Shown here in pieces: positions 1-7,209 of a stretch of DNA of 64,000 nucleotides. Below the pieces are notes generated by a model that saw only the letters and a list, made by a program, of their open reading frames with translations, was not told where the DNA came from and made no database searches. The position numbers and the translations under genes were made by a program. Within the stretch, counting starts at the first letter, position 1. Every line of letters begins with the position of its first letter. Source of the DNA: CAZRIE01 sp964600075 (GTDB lineage Bacteria > Bacteroidota > Bacteroidia > Flavobacteriales > Flavobacteriaceae); NCBI GenBank assembly GCA_964600075.1, contig CAZRIE010000007.1, positions 1-64,000 of the forward strand, read 5' to 3'.

Positions 1-816
1 TGGGCTGGTATTGCGGTGGCTATATTATTATTGGGCTTAATGTCTTACTTTATTATAGATCAGCGTGCCAAAAACCAAAAATTGCGTTTTCAGCAAGAAC
101 AGCAGGCCGCTAATCAAGAAATTTTCAACCTGATGCTCGCCCAAAAACAAAAGGTTGAAGAAGGCAAGAAGGTGGAACAAAGACGAATTTCAGAAGAACT
201 ACATGATGGTGTTCTTGGCAGAATGCTCGGTGCGCGTATGGTACTTACAGGACTCAATAAAAAAAATGATCCCGAGGCCGAGATACAACGCAAAAAGGCA
301 ATTGACGCCTTGCAAGATGTTGAAAAAGAAGTACGAGTGATTTCTCACGAACTAAGTCATGCAGCATACCAAAAAATACATAACTTTATACTTTCACTTG
401 AAGATCTTTTGAAAACGGTTCAGACCGCAGGAAAATTCAACCAAACATTGAATTATAAGGAAGAATTTGATTGGGACGGGTTAAACGGAGAAACTAAAAT
501 CAATGTTTATCGAATGATCCAGGAAAGTTTGCAAAATTCTGTAAAACATGCAAAGTGCGAAAATGTAGCTGTAAACTTGATTATTGCAAACGATGGACTT
601 AAAGTTACAGTCTCGGATGATGGCAAGGGCTTTAAAACAAATACAGGTAAAAAAGGCATCGGAATGCGTAACATCTCATCTCGTATAAATAAATTGAATG
701 GTAAATGGAATATTGAAAGTAGTCTAGGTAAAGGAACAACGGTAACCTTAGTAGTTCCTTTGGTCTATACTAAAGATGAAAAAAGCAACGTAGTAGAGAA
801 AGAACATGCTATTTAG
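1..816 (+). CDS. Sensor histidine kinase, HisKA_3 (NarL/DegS) type, 5'-truncated
   Basis: The frame is already open at the first base, so the N-terminal sensor part lies outside the window. What remains starts with one membrane segment (roughly the first 18 residues), a short coiled coil, then a HisKA_3 dimerisation domain with the phospho-acceptor His in ERRISEELHDGVLG. The HATPase domain follows, with an N-box (IQESLQNSVKHAK), a G1 box (SDDGKGF) and a G2 box (GKKGIGMRN). Kinases of this class in Flavobacteriaceae commonly carry periplasmic or TPR sensor repeats upstream, which cannot be seen here. It should phosphorylate the LuxR-type regulator 34 bp downstream, with which it probably shares a transcript. 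Confidence 0.93.
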   Translation, partial: WAGIAVAILLLGLMSYFIIDQRAKNQKLRFQQEQQAANQEIFNLMLAQKQKVEEGKKVEQRRISEELHDGVLGRMLGARMVLTGLNKKNDPEAEIQRKKAIDALQDVEKEVRVISHELSHAAYQKIHNFILSLEDLLKTVQTAGKFNQTLNYKEEFDWDGLNGETKINVYRMIQESLQNSVKHAKCENVAVNLIIANDGLKVTVSDDGKGFKTNTGKKGIGMRNISSRINKLNGKWNIESSLGKGTTVTLVVPLVYTKDEKSNVVEKEHAI

Positions 817-835
817 GATAGTCAAAAAATAAATT

Positions 836-844
836 GAAGGAGGT
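836..844 (+). promoter_or_regulatory. Perfect Shine-Dalgarno sequence
   Basis: GAAGGAGGT ends six bases before the ATG at 851 and is fully complementary to the canonical anti-Shine-Dalgarno. Such sequences are rare in Flavobacteriia, whose ribosomes sequester the 16S rRNA 3' end, and I saw no comparable one before other genes of this window. It also fixes the start of the response regulator. Confidence 0.8.
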
Positions 845-850
845 AGGTCT

Positions 851-1522
851 ATGAGCGATTTAGTACGAATACTTGCCGTTGACGATCACGAGATGATTGT
901 TTTGGGTTATAAATACACGCTTGAAGCATCGAAATTTGAAGATTACCAAGTGATAGTACATACTGCCCCAGGTTATGAAGAGGGCAAAGCAGAAATTGAA
1001 AGTTCGGCAAAACGTTTGCCCTATGATATCATTTTATTAGATATATCAATGTTTCCTGGAAGCGCAAAGGAAGAACGAAGTGGAGAAGATTTAGGTATTT
1101 TGGCCAAGAAGATCTCACCAACTTCTAGAGTGGTTTTTCTTTCCTCCTTTAGTGACAGTTACCGTATCAACAATATTCTTAAAACCGTCAATCCTGATGG
1201 GTATATGGTGAAGTCCGAGGTCGATGAAAGAACCCTTCAAGGTATGGTAAAGACCGTACTCGAAAGACCACCCTATTATACGGCCTCCGCCCTGCAAGCA
1301 ATTCGTCGAAAAATGGCCAATGAAGACCAAATCGACGAACGTGACAAAAAAATACTTTATCAGCTTTCTATCGGCACCAAGACAAAAGATATATCCGATA
1401 TAGTTTTGGCCTCCAGTACAACCGTAGAAAATAGAAAACGTCAGTTGAAAGTAATACTTGGCGTTGAAAACGGTAATGACTTTGCTTTAATCGAAGAAGC
1501 AAAAAATCGAGGGTTCATTTAA
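851..1522 (+). CDS. Response regulator, NarL/LuxR family
   Basis: This 223-residue regulator has an N-terminal receiver domain with the acidic pocket (AVDDHEM), the phospho-acceptor Asp in IILLDISMF and the conserved Lys in YMVKSE. A C-terminal LuxR-type helix-turn-helix follows (about 165-215, KTKDISDIVLASSTTVENRK). It is the cognate partner of the kinase encoded just upstream. The start is set by a perfect Shine-Dalgarno sequence. The receiver is slightly longer than usual around the phosphorylation site (FPGSAKEERSGEDLG insertion), which is common in Bacteroidota members of the family. The target genes are not evident from sequence. Confidence 0.95.
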   Translation: MSDLVRILAVDDHEMIVLGYKYTLEASKFEDYQVIVHTAPGYEEGKAEIESSAKRLPYDIILLDISMFPGSAKEERSGEDLGILAKKISPTSRVVFLSSFSDSYRINNILKTVNPDGYMVKSEVDERTLQGMVKTVLERPPYYTASALQAIRRKMANEDQIDERDKKILYQLSIGTKTKDISDIVLASSTTVENRKRQLKVILGVENGNDFALIEEAKNRGFI

Positions 1523-1543
1523 GATAGACTATTTACGATATTT

Positions 1544-1588
1544 TGTCATGTGTTAAATATCTGAAAAACAGATATTTAACACATGACA
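1544..1588. repeat. Perfect 20-bp inverted repeat with 5-nt loop
   Basis: The left arm (1544-1563, TGTCATGTGTTAAATATCTG) and right arm (1569-1588) are exact reverse complements around AAAAA. No T-tract follows, so it is not a typical intrinsic terminator, although it lies 22 bp after the response-regulator stop. It could be a terminator-like 3' end stabiliser or an operator. Confidence 0.9.
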
Positions 1589-1600
1589 GTTCTTCAATAT

Positions 1601-1631
1601 AGAAAAACCTCAGAAAAACTGGGGTTTTTCT
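1601..1631 (+). terminator. Intrinsic terminator-like hairpin
   Basis: AGAAAAACCTCAG pairs with CTGGGGTTTTTCT across an AAAAA loop: 13 pairs with one G-T wobble. The U-run lies in the descending arm. It probably ends the two-component transcript, acting behind the adjacent 20-bp palindrome. Confidence 0.65.
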
Positions 1632-1656
1632 ATGTCCATTAAGTGGATTATCAATT

Positions 1657-1664
1657 TACTTTTG
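1657..1664 (+). promoter_or_regulatory. Bacteroidota -7 box
   Basis: TACTTTTG matches TAnnTTTG and lies 30 bp before the ATG at 1695. No clear -33 TTG is seen at the right distance, so confidence is moderate. Confidence 0.45.
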
Positions 1665-1694
1665 TTTGTCAATTGAACCACTCTATACATTTTT

Positions 1695-2348
1695 ATGCCA
1701 TTATATCTAGATAGTTTCAAAAATAATCGGCCCGAAGGCTTTAGTAGCGATTTGCAACTTGAAGGGGTGGAATCCTTTAGAAAAAGTTTAGAAAAATACT
1801 TTTTTTCTGAGGTAAATGTTCGCGTAAGTACTTCCTACAACACGGGAGCATATCTTGCCATTGAGCTTGACTGTAACTTGAGTCTTGTTGAAATGCTCTT
1901 TCATTTTAACAGAGGTACATGGGGAAATTTTTTGCAGGGCAAGTCTTCATTTAAAGCCTTACTGCGTCAATTGCGAGAAGAAAATCAGTTAAAGGTTGAT
2001 GTTGAAGAGTTATCGATATTATTTAAGGATACTCGGATAATTGTCAATAAGATTTATAACAGAAGCGTTCCTGAACAATTGGAAAACATTTTTAGGGAAA
2101 TGGGAAAACACTATGTACACTTCAGCAAGGGCCTGACAGAGACTCCATATGAAATTTATGTTCCCGTTTTTGAAGAATGCAACGACGAAAAAGACATCCT
2201 TTTAAGAAATATCGAGGCAGGCAATCATACTAAAAAAGACTATTTTAAGTATTGGGCTCTTTATTTCGAATCAGAGGATGATGCGATTATCTATGACTTG
2301 AAAGAATCGCATTTAGAAAATGGTGACCTGTTTATGCTTAACCACTGA
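1695..2348 (+). CDS. Conserved hypothetical protein, 217 aa
   Basis: I do not recognise this family. The protein is soluble by appearance: no signal peptide or membrane segment, acidic, mixed alpha/beta composition. The middle part (about 60-115) is rich in charged and Leu residues and could be helical. It is a stand-alone gene: a terminator hairpin and a TAnnTTTG box separate it from the two-component operon, and glyA converges from the other side. Codon use looks like that of its neighbours. No function can be assigned. Confidence 0.8.
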   Translation: MPLYLDSFKNNRPEGFSSDLQLEGVESFRKSLEKYFFSEVNVRVSTSYNTGAYLAIELDCNLSLVEMLFHFNRGTWGNFLQGKSSFKALLRQLREENQLKVDVEELSILFKDTRIIVNKIYNRSVPEQLENIFREMGKHYVHFSKGLTETPYEIYVPVFEECNDEKDILLRNIEAGNHTKKDYFKYWALYFESEDDAIIYDLKESHLENGDLFMLNH

Positions 2349-2502
2349 TCAAAACTTTTTGCAACATAAGTCGGCAACATAGCTGCCCATCCCCGAAAAA
2401 TAAATCGCCCTATAATCCATTGTTTTACAGTGATGGAGTATATGATTCTAAGCCTATTTAGAAATTTTCTGATAATTAAAGTACAGACAACTACTCTCCA
2501 AG

Positions 2503-3783
2503 TTAATTTCCATAAGTAAATAAATCCCTGCCATTCATTAGGGCATTTACTTTTTGTTTTACCCCTTGAATCTTGTTTACATCTTCAGGATTCGTCAATA
2601 CTTCATCGACCAAATCCACAATTGTTTCCATATCGGTCTCTTTTAGACCCCTGGTAGTAATAGCTGCGGTTCCAAATCTGATTCCTGAAGTTACAAAAGG
2701 CGACTTGTCGTCGAAAGGCACCATATTTTTATTGGCTGTGATATCTGCATTTACCAATACTTTCTCGGCGTCTTTCCCCGTGATATTTTTGTTTCGTAAA
2801 TCAATAAGCATCATATGATTATCGGTTCCTCCAGAAATAATATGATAGTCTTTAGCAACGAATGCGGCTGCCATGGCTTCGGCATTTTTCTTTACTTGTA
2901 GCATATAATGTAAGAAATCATCGTTCAACGCCTCGCCGAATGCTATTGCTTTTGCAGCAATAATATGCTCCAAAGGCCCACCCTGATTTCCAGGGAAAAC
3001 AGCTAAATCAAGCAAGGCCGACATTTTGCGAAGACTACCGTTCTTTAATTTTATTCCGAACGGGTTGTCGAAATCCTCGCCCATAAGAATAAGACCTCCC
3101 CTTGGGCCACGCAAGGTTTTGTGCGTAGTGGTAGTCACAATATGGCAATGTGGAATCGGATCATTCAAAATACCTTTGGCAATAAGTCCGGCAGGATGGG
3201 AGATATCAGCCAGAAGCAACGCACCGACACTATCGGCAATTTCTCTGAACCGCTTGAAATCCATATCACGTGAATAAGCAGATGCACCCGCAATAATTAA
3301 TTTTGGTTTTTCCTTTTGTGCAATCTCTTGAATTTTGTCGTAGTTCAAAACTCCAGTTTCCCTATCCACACCATAAAAAGAAGGGTTGTAAAGCCGACCT
3401 GAAAAATTCACTGGAGACCCATGGGTCAGGTGGCCACCGTGGGAAAGGTCAAAACCTAAAATAGTATCCCCAGGTTTTAGACAGGCATGGTATACTGAGG
3501 CATTCGCCTGAGATCCTGAATGTGGTTGAACATTGGCGTAAGCTGCACCAAAAAGTTCTTTGGCGCGATCAATAGCCAATTGTTCGATTTTATCAACTAC
3601 CTCGCAACCCCCGTAATAGCGCTTACCGGGATATCCTTCGGCATACTTGTTCGTCAATACAGATCCGGCTGCCTCCATTACCTGAGGACTTGTAAAATTC
3701 TCAGAAGCAATAAGCTCAATTCCATTGATTTGGCGCTCTTTTTCTTCTGCTATCAATTCAAAAATTCGGTTGTCGCGATGCAT
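2503..3783 (-). CDS. glyA: Serine hydroxymethyltransferase
   Basis: GlyA interconverts serine and glycine with tetrahydrofolate, supplying 5,10-methylene-THF, and is a cytosolic PLP enzyme. The 426-residue length is normal. The PLP lysine is Lys222 in VTTTTHKTLRGPRGG, and the usual Gly-rich and Asp/His cofactor contacts are present (SGSQAN near 90, ADISHPAGL near 192-200). The ATG at 3783 begins the expected N-terminal helix that leads into IELIASENF. It diverges from fahA, with which it shares a 112-bp promoter region. Confidence 0.98.
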   Translation of the reverse strand: MHRDNRIFELIAEEKERQINGIELIASENFTSPQVMEAAGSVLTNKYAEGYPGKRYYGGCEVVDKIEQLAIDRAKELFGAAYANVQPHSGSQANASVYHACLKPGDTILGFDLSHGGHLTHGSPVNFSGRLYNPSFYGVDRETGVLNYDKIQEIAQKEKPKLIIAGASAYSRDMDFKRFREIADSVGALLLADISHPAGLIAKGILNDPIPHCHIVTTTTHKTLRGPRGGLILMGEDFDNPFGIKLKNGSLRKMSALLDLAVFPGNQGGPLEHIIAAKAIAFGEALNDDFLHYMLQVKKNAEAMAAAFVAKDYHIISGGTDNHMMLIDLRNKNITGKDAEKVLVNADITANKNMVPFDDKSPFVTSGIRFGTAAITTRGLKETDMETIVDLVDEVLTNPEDVNKIQGVKQKVNALMNGRDLFTYGN

Positions 3784-3809
3784 ACGTCAATATTCTGTTA
3801 AATGAGGTG

Positions 3810-3817
3810 CAAAAATA
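3810..3817 (-). promoter_or_regulatory. glyA -7 box
   Basis: Read on the minus strand this is TATTTTTG, a full match to TAnnTTTG, 26 bp before the glyA ATG. Confidence 0.6.
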
Positions 3818-3828
3818 CGAATTGCACC

Positions 3829-3857
3829 TTGTTAATACCTATAAAATAATATATTTG
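3829..3857 (+). promoter_or_regulatory. fahA promoter (-33/-7)
   Basis: TTG (3829-3831), an 18-bp spacer and TATATTTG (3850-3857) form a good Bacteroidota promoter, 38 bp before the fahA ATG. Confidence 0.7.
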
Positions 3858-3895
3858 ATTAGCAATTTATCTAAAACCAAATTAACAATTTCAAC

Positions 3896-5182
3896 ATGCC
3901 TATACTTGCGAACGATCCAAACAAAAAAACATGGCTTCAGGTACCTAAAAGCTCTGATTTTCCTATACAAAATATTCCTTTTGGTGTTTTTCTAACCCGT
4001 GATGACATCATAACAATAGGCACACGAATTGGAGATTATGCAATAGATTTAGGTGCCCTTCACCAACTAGGTTATTTCAAGGATATTCCGTTGACGGATG
4101 ATATTTTTTTGCAAGATTCTTTGAACGATTTCATCTCCGATGGGCAAAAGACCTGGCGACTGGTACGTAATCGAATAAGCGAAATCTTTGATGTCGCAAA
4201 CAACAATTTAATAAACAATGAAGAGCATCGAAAAATCGTTTTGTTCGCTATAAATGAAATAGAAATGCAATTACCGGTACAAATCGGTGATTATACAGAT
4301 TTCTATTCGAGCAAAGAACATGCGACCAATGTGGGAACCATGTTTCGCGACCCAAATAATGCGTTGTTACCCAACTGGTTACATATACCCGTAGGATATC
4401 ATGGAAGAAGTTCAACAATAATCCCCAGTGGTACACCTGTACGCAGGCCGCAAGGGCAGACCATGCCGAAAAATGCTGACCAACCCATATTTGGCCCGTC
4501 CAAATTAGTCGACTTTGAACTTGAAATGGCTTTTATAACGACCGATGCCAATGTTTTGGGCGAGCCTATATCGGTTAATGAAGCAGAAGATTATATTTTT
4601 GGAATGGTACTTTTCAACGACTGGAGCGCCAGGGATATCCAAAAATGGGAATATGTACCCCTAGGGCCGTTTTTGGCCAAAAATTTCGCGTCTTCGATTT
4701 CGCCTTGGATTGTTACGCTAGATGCCTTAGAACCGTTTCGGGTCGACAGTCCAAAGCAAAGTCCTGAACCCCTTCCCTATTTACAGCAAACCGGGAAACA
4801 TAGTTTCGATATTCACTTAGAGGTAGATATCATTCCGGAAAACAATAGCCCGACTACGGTAACGAAATCCAATTTTAAATATATGTACTGGACAATGGCG
4901 CAACAGCTCGCACACCATACTGTCAATGGCTGCAAGGTCAATAGTGGTGATATGATGGGCAGTGGAACTATTTCAGGCCCTACTCCCGGTTCGTACGGTT
5001 CTATGCTCGAACTTTCGTGGCAAGGAACAAAACCGGTTAAACTAAAAGACGGTTCAGAGCGCAAGTTTATCGAAGATAATGATACCGTCATATTGAAAGG
5101 ATATTGTGAGAGAGAAGATGTTCGCCTTGGTTTTGGAGCGGTTTCCGGCAAATTACTTCCAGCTTTTAAGCCGAAAGAATAA
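3896..5182 (+). CDS. fahA: Fumarylacetoacetase
   Basis: This enzyme hydrolyses fumarylacetoacetate to fumarate and acetoacetate, the last step of tyrosine/homogentisate catabolism. The 428-residue protein has the N-terminal SH3-like part (about 20-120) and the catalytic FAH domain. Signature stretches include DYTDFYSSKEHATNVG (about 128-143, catalytic Asp/His region), GYHGRSST and LVDFELEMAF (metal-binding Glu). ATG 3896 gives the typical N-terminus, with FGVFLT near residue 30. Other genes of the pathway (homogentisate dioxygenase, HPPD) are not in the window. It is transcribed alone from a clear promoter. Confidence 0.97.
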   Translation: MPILANDPNKKTWLQVPKSSDFPIQNIPFGVFLTRDDIITIGTRIGDYAIDLGALHQLGYFKDIPLTDDIFLQDSLNDFISDGQKTWRLVRNRISEIFDVANNNLINNEEHRKIVLFAINEIEMQLPVQIGDYTDFYSSKEHATNVGTMFRDPNNALLPNWLHIPVGYHGRSSTIIPSGTPVRRPQGQTMPKNADQPIFGPSKLVDFELEMAFITTDANVLGEPISVNEAEDYIFGMVLFNDWSARDIQKWEYVPLGPFLAKNFASSISPWIVTLDALEPFRVDSPKQSPEPLPYLQQTGKHSFDIHLEVDIIPENNSPTTVTKSNFKYMYWTMAQQLAHHTVNGCKVNSGDMMGSGTISGPTPGSYGSMLELSWQGTKPVKLKDGSERKFIEDNDTVILKGYCEREDVRLGFGAVSGKLLPAFKPKE

Positions 5183-5300
5183 ATGTCCTTAATTTTCGAT
5201 TTTATCGATTTAATACGATACTTCGTCGTTTTGCGTTACTAGCTATAGCAATTTTGGCATAGCAATTGAAAATGTAACACAAAACTGAAAATCGTACATC

Positions 5301-6488
5301 ATGAAAAAAAATCTACTTCTTATTTCAACATTGGTACTGTTCGTTTCTTGCGGAGGGGTCAAAAAAACCCAAAAGTCTATAAATTCAGGGGATTACTTCA
5401 CTGCCATCAATACTTCGATTGAGAACTTGGCAAAGAACAAGTCTAAAAAAAGTAATCAACCCTATATTATTTTATTGGAAGAGGCCTTTAAAAAAAGTAC
5501 GGAACGAGAGCTTCAACGTTTAGATTTTTTGACAAACGATGAAAACCCTGCTCATTTTGAAGCCATTTACAAAACATATGTCAATTTACAATCAATTCAA
5601 GAACGGATTAAACCGTTGCAGCCATTAAGAATATTTGATGAAAACAGAAATGCCCGATTTGTATTCAATGACTATCAAGACGATATTATAGATAGTAAAG
5701 ATGACCTTTCGGATTATCTATATGACAATGCATCAGAGCTTTTAAAAAACGCAATCCGTAAGCAAGACTATAGAAAAGCTTATGATGATTTCGGTTACCT
5801 AAATGAAATCAATCCTGGATATGATGATAGTAATCTAAAAATGGAGGAAGCCTATTTAAAGGGACTCGATTTTGTTAGGGTAGATATGATGAACAATACC
5901 GAACAAATAATTCCCGCCAGATTGGAGGAAGAATTATTGAATTTTGATGTATATGGGCTTGATGGTTTGTGGACACAATACCACAACAATCCACAACCAG
6001 ACATCAAATACGATTATGCGATGAAATTATCTTTAAGGGAAATAAACATCTCTCCGGAACAAGTCAATGAAAAACAAATCATTAAAGAAAGACAAATCAA
6101 GGATGGATACAAATATGCCGTTGATACCCAAGGAAATGTGGTTAAGGATAGTTTGGGCAACAAAATAAAGATAGATAAGTTCAAGACCGTGAAATGTAAC
6201 TTTTATCAATTTACCCAATTAAAAAGAGCTCAAGTGTCTGGGGTGTTAAATTTTACCGATTTGGAAAGCAAACAGCAATTAGACTCTTACCCCCTTTCTA
6301 GTGAATTTATATTCGAACACATATATGCAAATTACGATGGCGACAAAAGAGCTTTAGAGAATGACCTAGTGGCGCTTTTGAAACTGGCCGCTGTTCCTTT
6401 TCCTACTAACGAACAGATGGTATATGATGCAGGTGAAGATTTAAAGTTGAGACTAAAATCGATTTTAGACCGGCAGCGATTTGAGTAG
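5301..6488 (+). CDS. Predicted lipoprotein, TPR-like, 395 aa
   Basis: The N-terminus is a lipoprotein signal (MKKNLLLISTLVLFVSCGG) with Cys at about 17, so the protein should be anchored in the inner or outer membrane. The rest is alpha-helical in appearance with repeated sequence resembling degenerate TPR units in the first half (DYFTAINTSIENLAKNKSKK; QDYRKAYDDFGYLNEINPGY). The C-terminal half includes a segment rich in Lys, Gln and Glu (about 250-300). I cannot name a family or function. It forms its own transcript with a terminator directly behind. Confidence 0.85.
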   Translation: MKKNLLLISTLVLFVSCGGVKKTQKSINSGDYFTAINTSIENLAKNKSKKSNQPYIILLEEAFKKSTERELQRLDFLTNDENPAHFEAIYKTYVNLQSIQERIKPLQPLRIFDENRNARFVFNDYQDDIIDSKDDLSDYLYDNASELLKNAIRKQDYRKAYDDFGYLNEINPGYDDSNLKMEEAYLKGLDFVRVDMMNNTEQIIPARLEEELLNFDVYGLDGLWTQYHNNPQPDIKYDYAMKLSLREINISPEQVNEKQIIKERQIKDGYKYAVDTQGNVVKDSLGNKIKIDKFKTVKCNFYQFTQLKRAQVSGVLNFTDLESKQQLDSYPLSSEFIFEHIYANYDGDKRALENDLVALLKLAAVPFPTNEQMVYDAGEDLKLRLKSILDRQRFE

Positions 6489-6490
6489 AT

Positions 6491-6534
6491 AAAACAGGCC
6501 CCGATGGTTTTAATAGAAAACCTACGGGGTTTTG
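6491..6534 (+). terminator. Intrinsic terminator
   Basis: A nested hairpin: CCCCG (6499-6503) with CGGGG (6525-6529), and inside it GGTTTT with AAAACC. The T-run TTTT follows the outer stem. It ends the lipoprotein transcript. Confidence 0.75.
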
Positions 6535-6545
6535 TGACTTTTTAG

Positions 6546-6653
6546 CTGAGCTCACCCAGTCGATGGAAAATCAAAGAATCGATTTACAACCGTTCGCAAT
6601 CAACTTTTGAAGAGCTTGCACAAATTCTGATCAACTATTTCAAACAGGGCTAA
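6546..6653 (+). pseudogene. Orphan C-terminal ORF tail (35 codons)
   Basis: After a TAG at 6543-6545 the frame stays open for 35 codons to TAA at 6651-6653, reading like the tail of a protein (RWKIKESIYNRSQ, then FEELAQILINYF). There is no ATG in this frame and the upstream gene ends before a terminator. It looks like the remains of a decayed gene whose 5' part was lost. Its stop overlaps the stop of the convergent ytxJ gene. The parent family is not recognised. Confidence 0.45.
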
Positions 6654-7045
6654 ATATACTTCTCCAAATTTATTTCAGAAATAGCACCATGTGATTCATG
6701 GGCGACCGTTGTTCCATTTTTAATGACCAAAAGTTGGGGCGATTGGTGTAACACCTGAAATTTATAACCCACTTCATTCGACACATCGCGGTAGCTACGA
6801 AGATCTAAAAAATAAAAGTCTATCTGCTCATCAGAAAGTCCATAGTTTTGGGTAAACATATTCAAGGCCATCCGACTTATGCCACATGTTGTTGAATGCT
6901 TGAAAATTACCTGCGTTTTTTTATTGGAGTTTTGAGTGATTTCATCTAATTGCCCTAAAGATGTCAGCGTAATCCACGGAATGTGTTTCACATCTTTTTT
7001 TTCTTCGACATTTTTTCCTCCGAATATATTATCAAAAAGACCCAT
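6650..7045 (-). CDS. ytxJ: YtxJ-like monothiol bacilliredoxin
   Basis: This 131-residue protein has a thioredoxin-like fold with a single catalytic Cys (Cys54 in VIFKHSTTCGISRMA), the motif of the YtxJ family found with bacillithiol biosynthesis. Family members are thought to remove bacillithiol from S-bacillithiolated proteins in the cytosol. The conserved cis-Pro segment (HQSPQLLVI) lies near residue 102. The first 20 residues (Gly/Phe start, acidic Lys-rich linker) are typical of Bacteroidota versions. It stands alone and converges on the lipoprotein gene. Bsh genes for bacillithiol synthesis are not in the window. Confidence 0.88.
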   Translation of the reverse strand: MGLFDNIFGGKNVEEKKDVKHIPWITLTSLGQLDEITQNSNKKTQVIFKHSTTCGISRMALNMFTQNYGLSDEQIDFYFLDLRSYRDVSNEVGYKFQVLHQSPQLLVIKNGTTVAHESHGAISEINLEKYI

Positions 7046-7209
7046 AGTATTATTTTAATTTTATTGGTCGTGTAGTCTATCTAAACTTACAACTGCCGAA
7101 ATGTCTTGATATTATTGACTTTGACTGACATTTTGTCCTTTGCTTAGTGTTGGTAAGGTTGTTGACTTATTTTTATCAAAGGTAGATAATACATTAAAAA
7201 CAAAACAAT

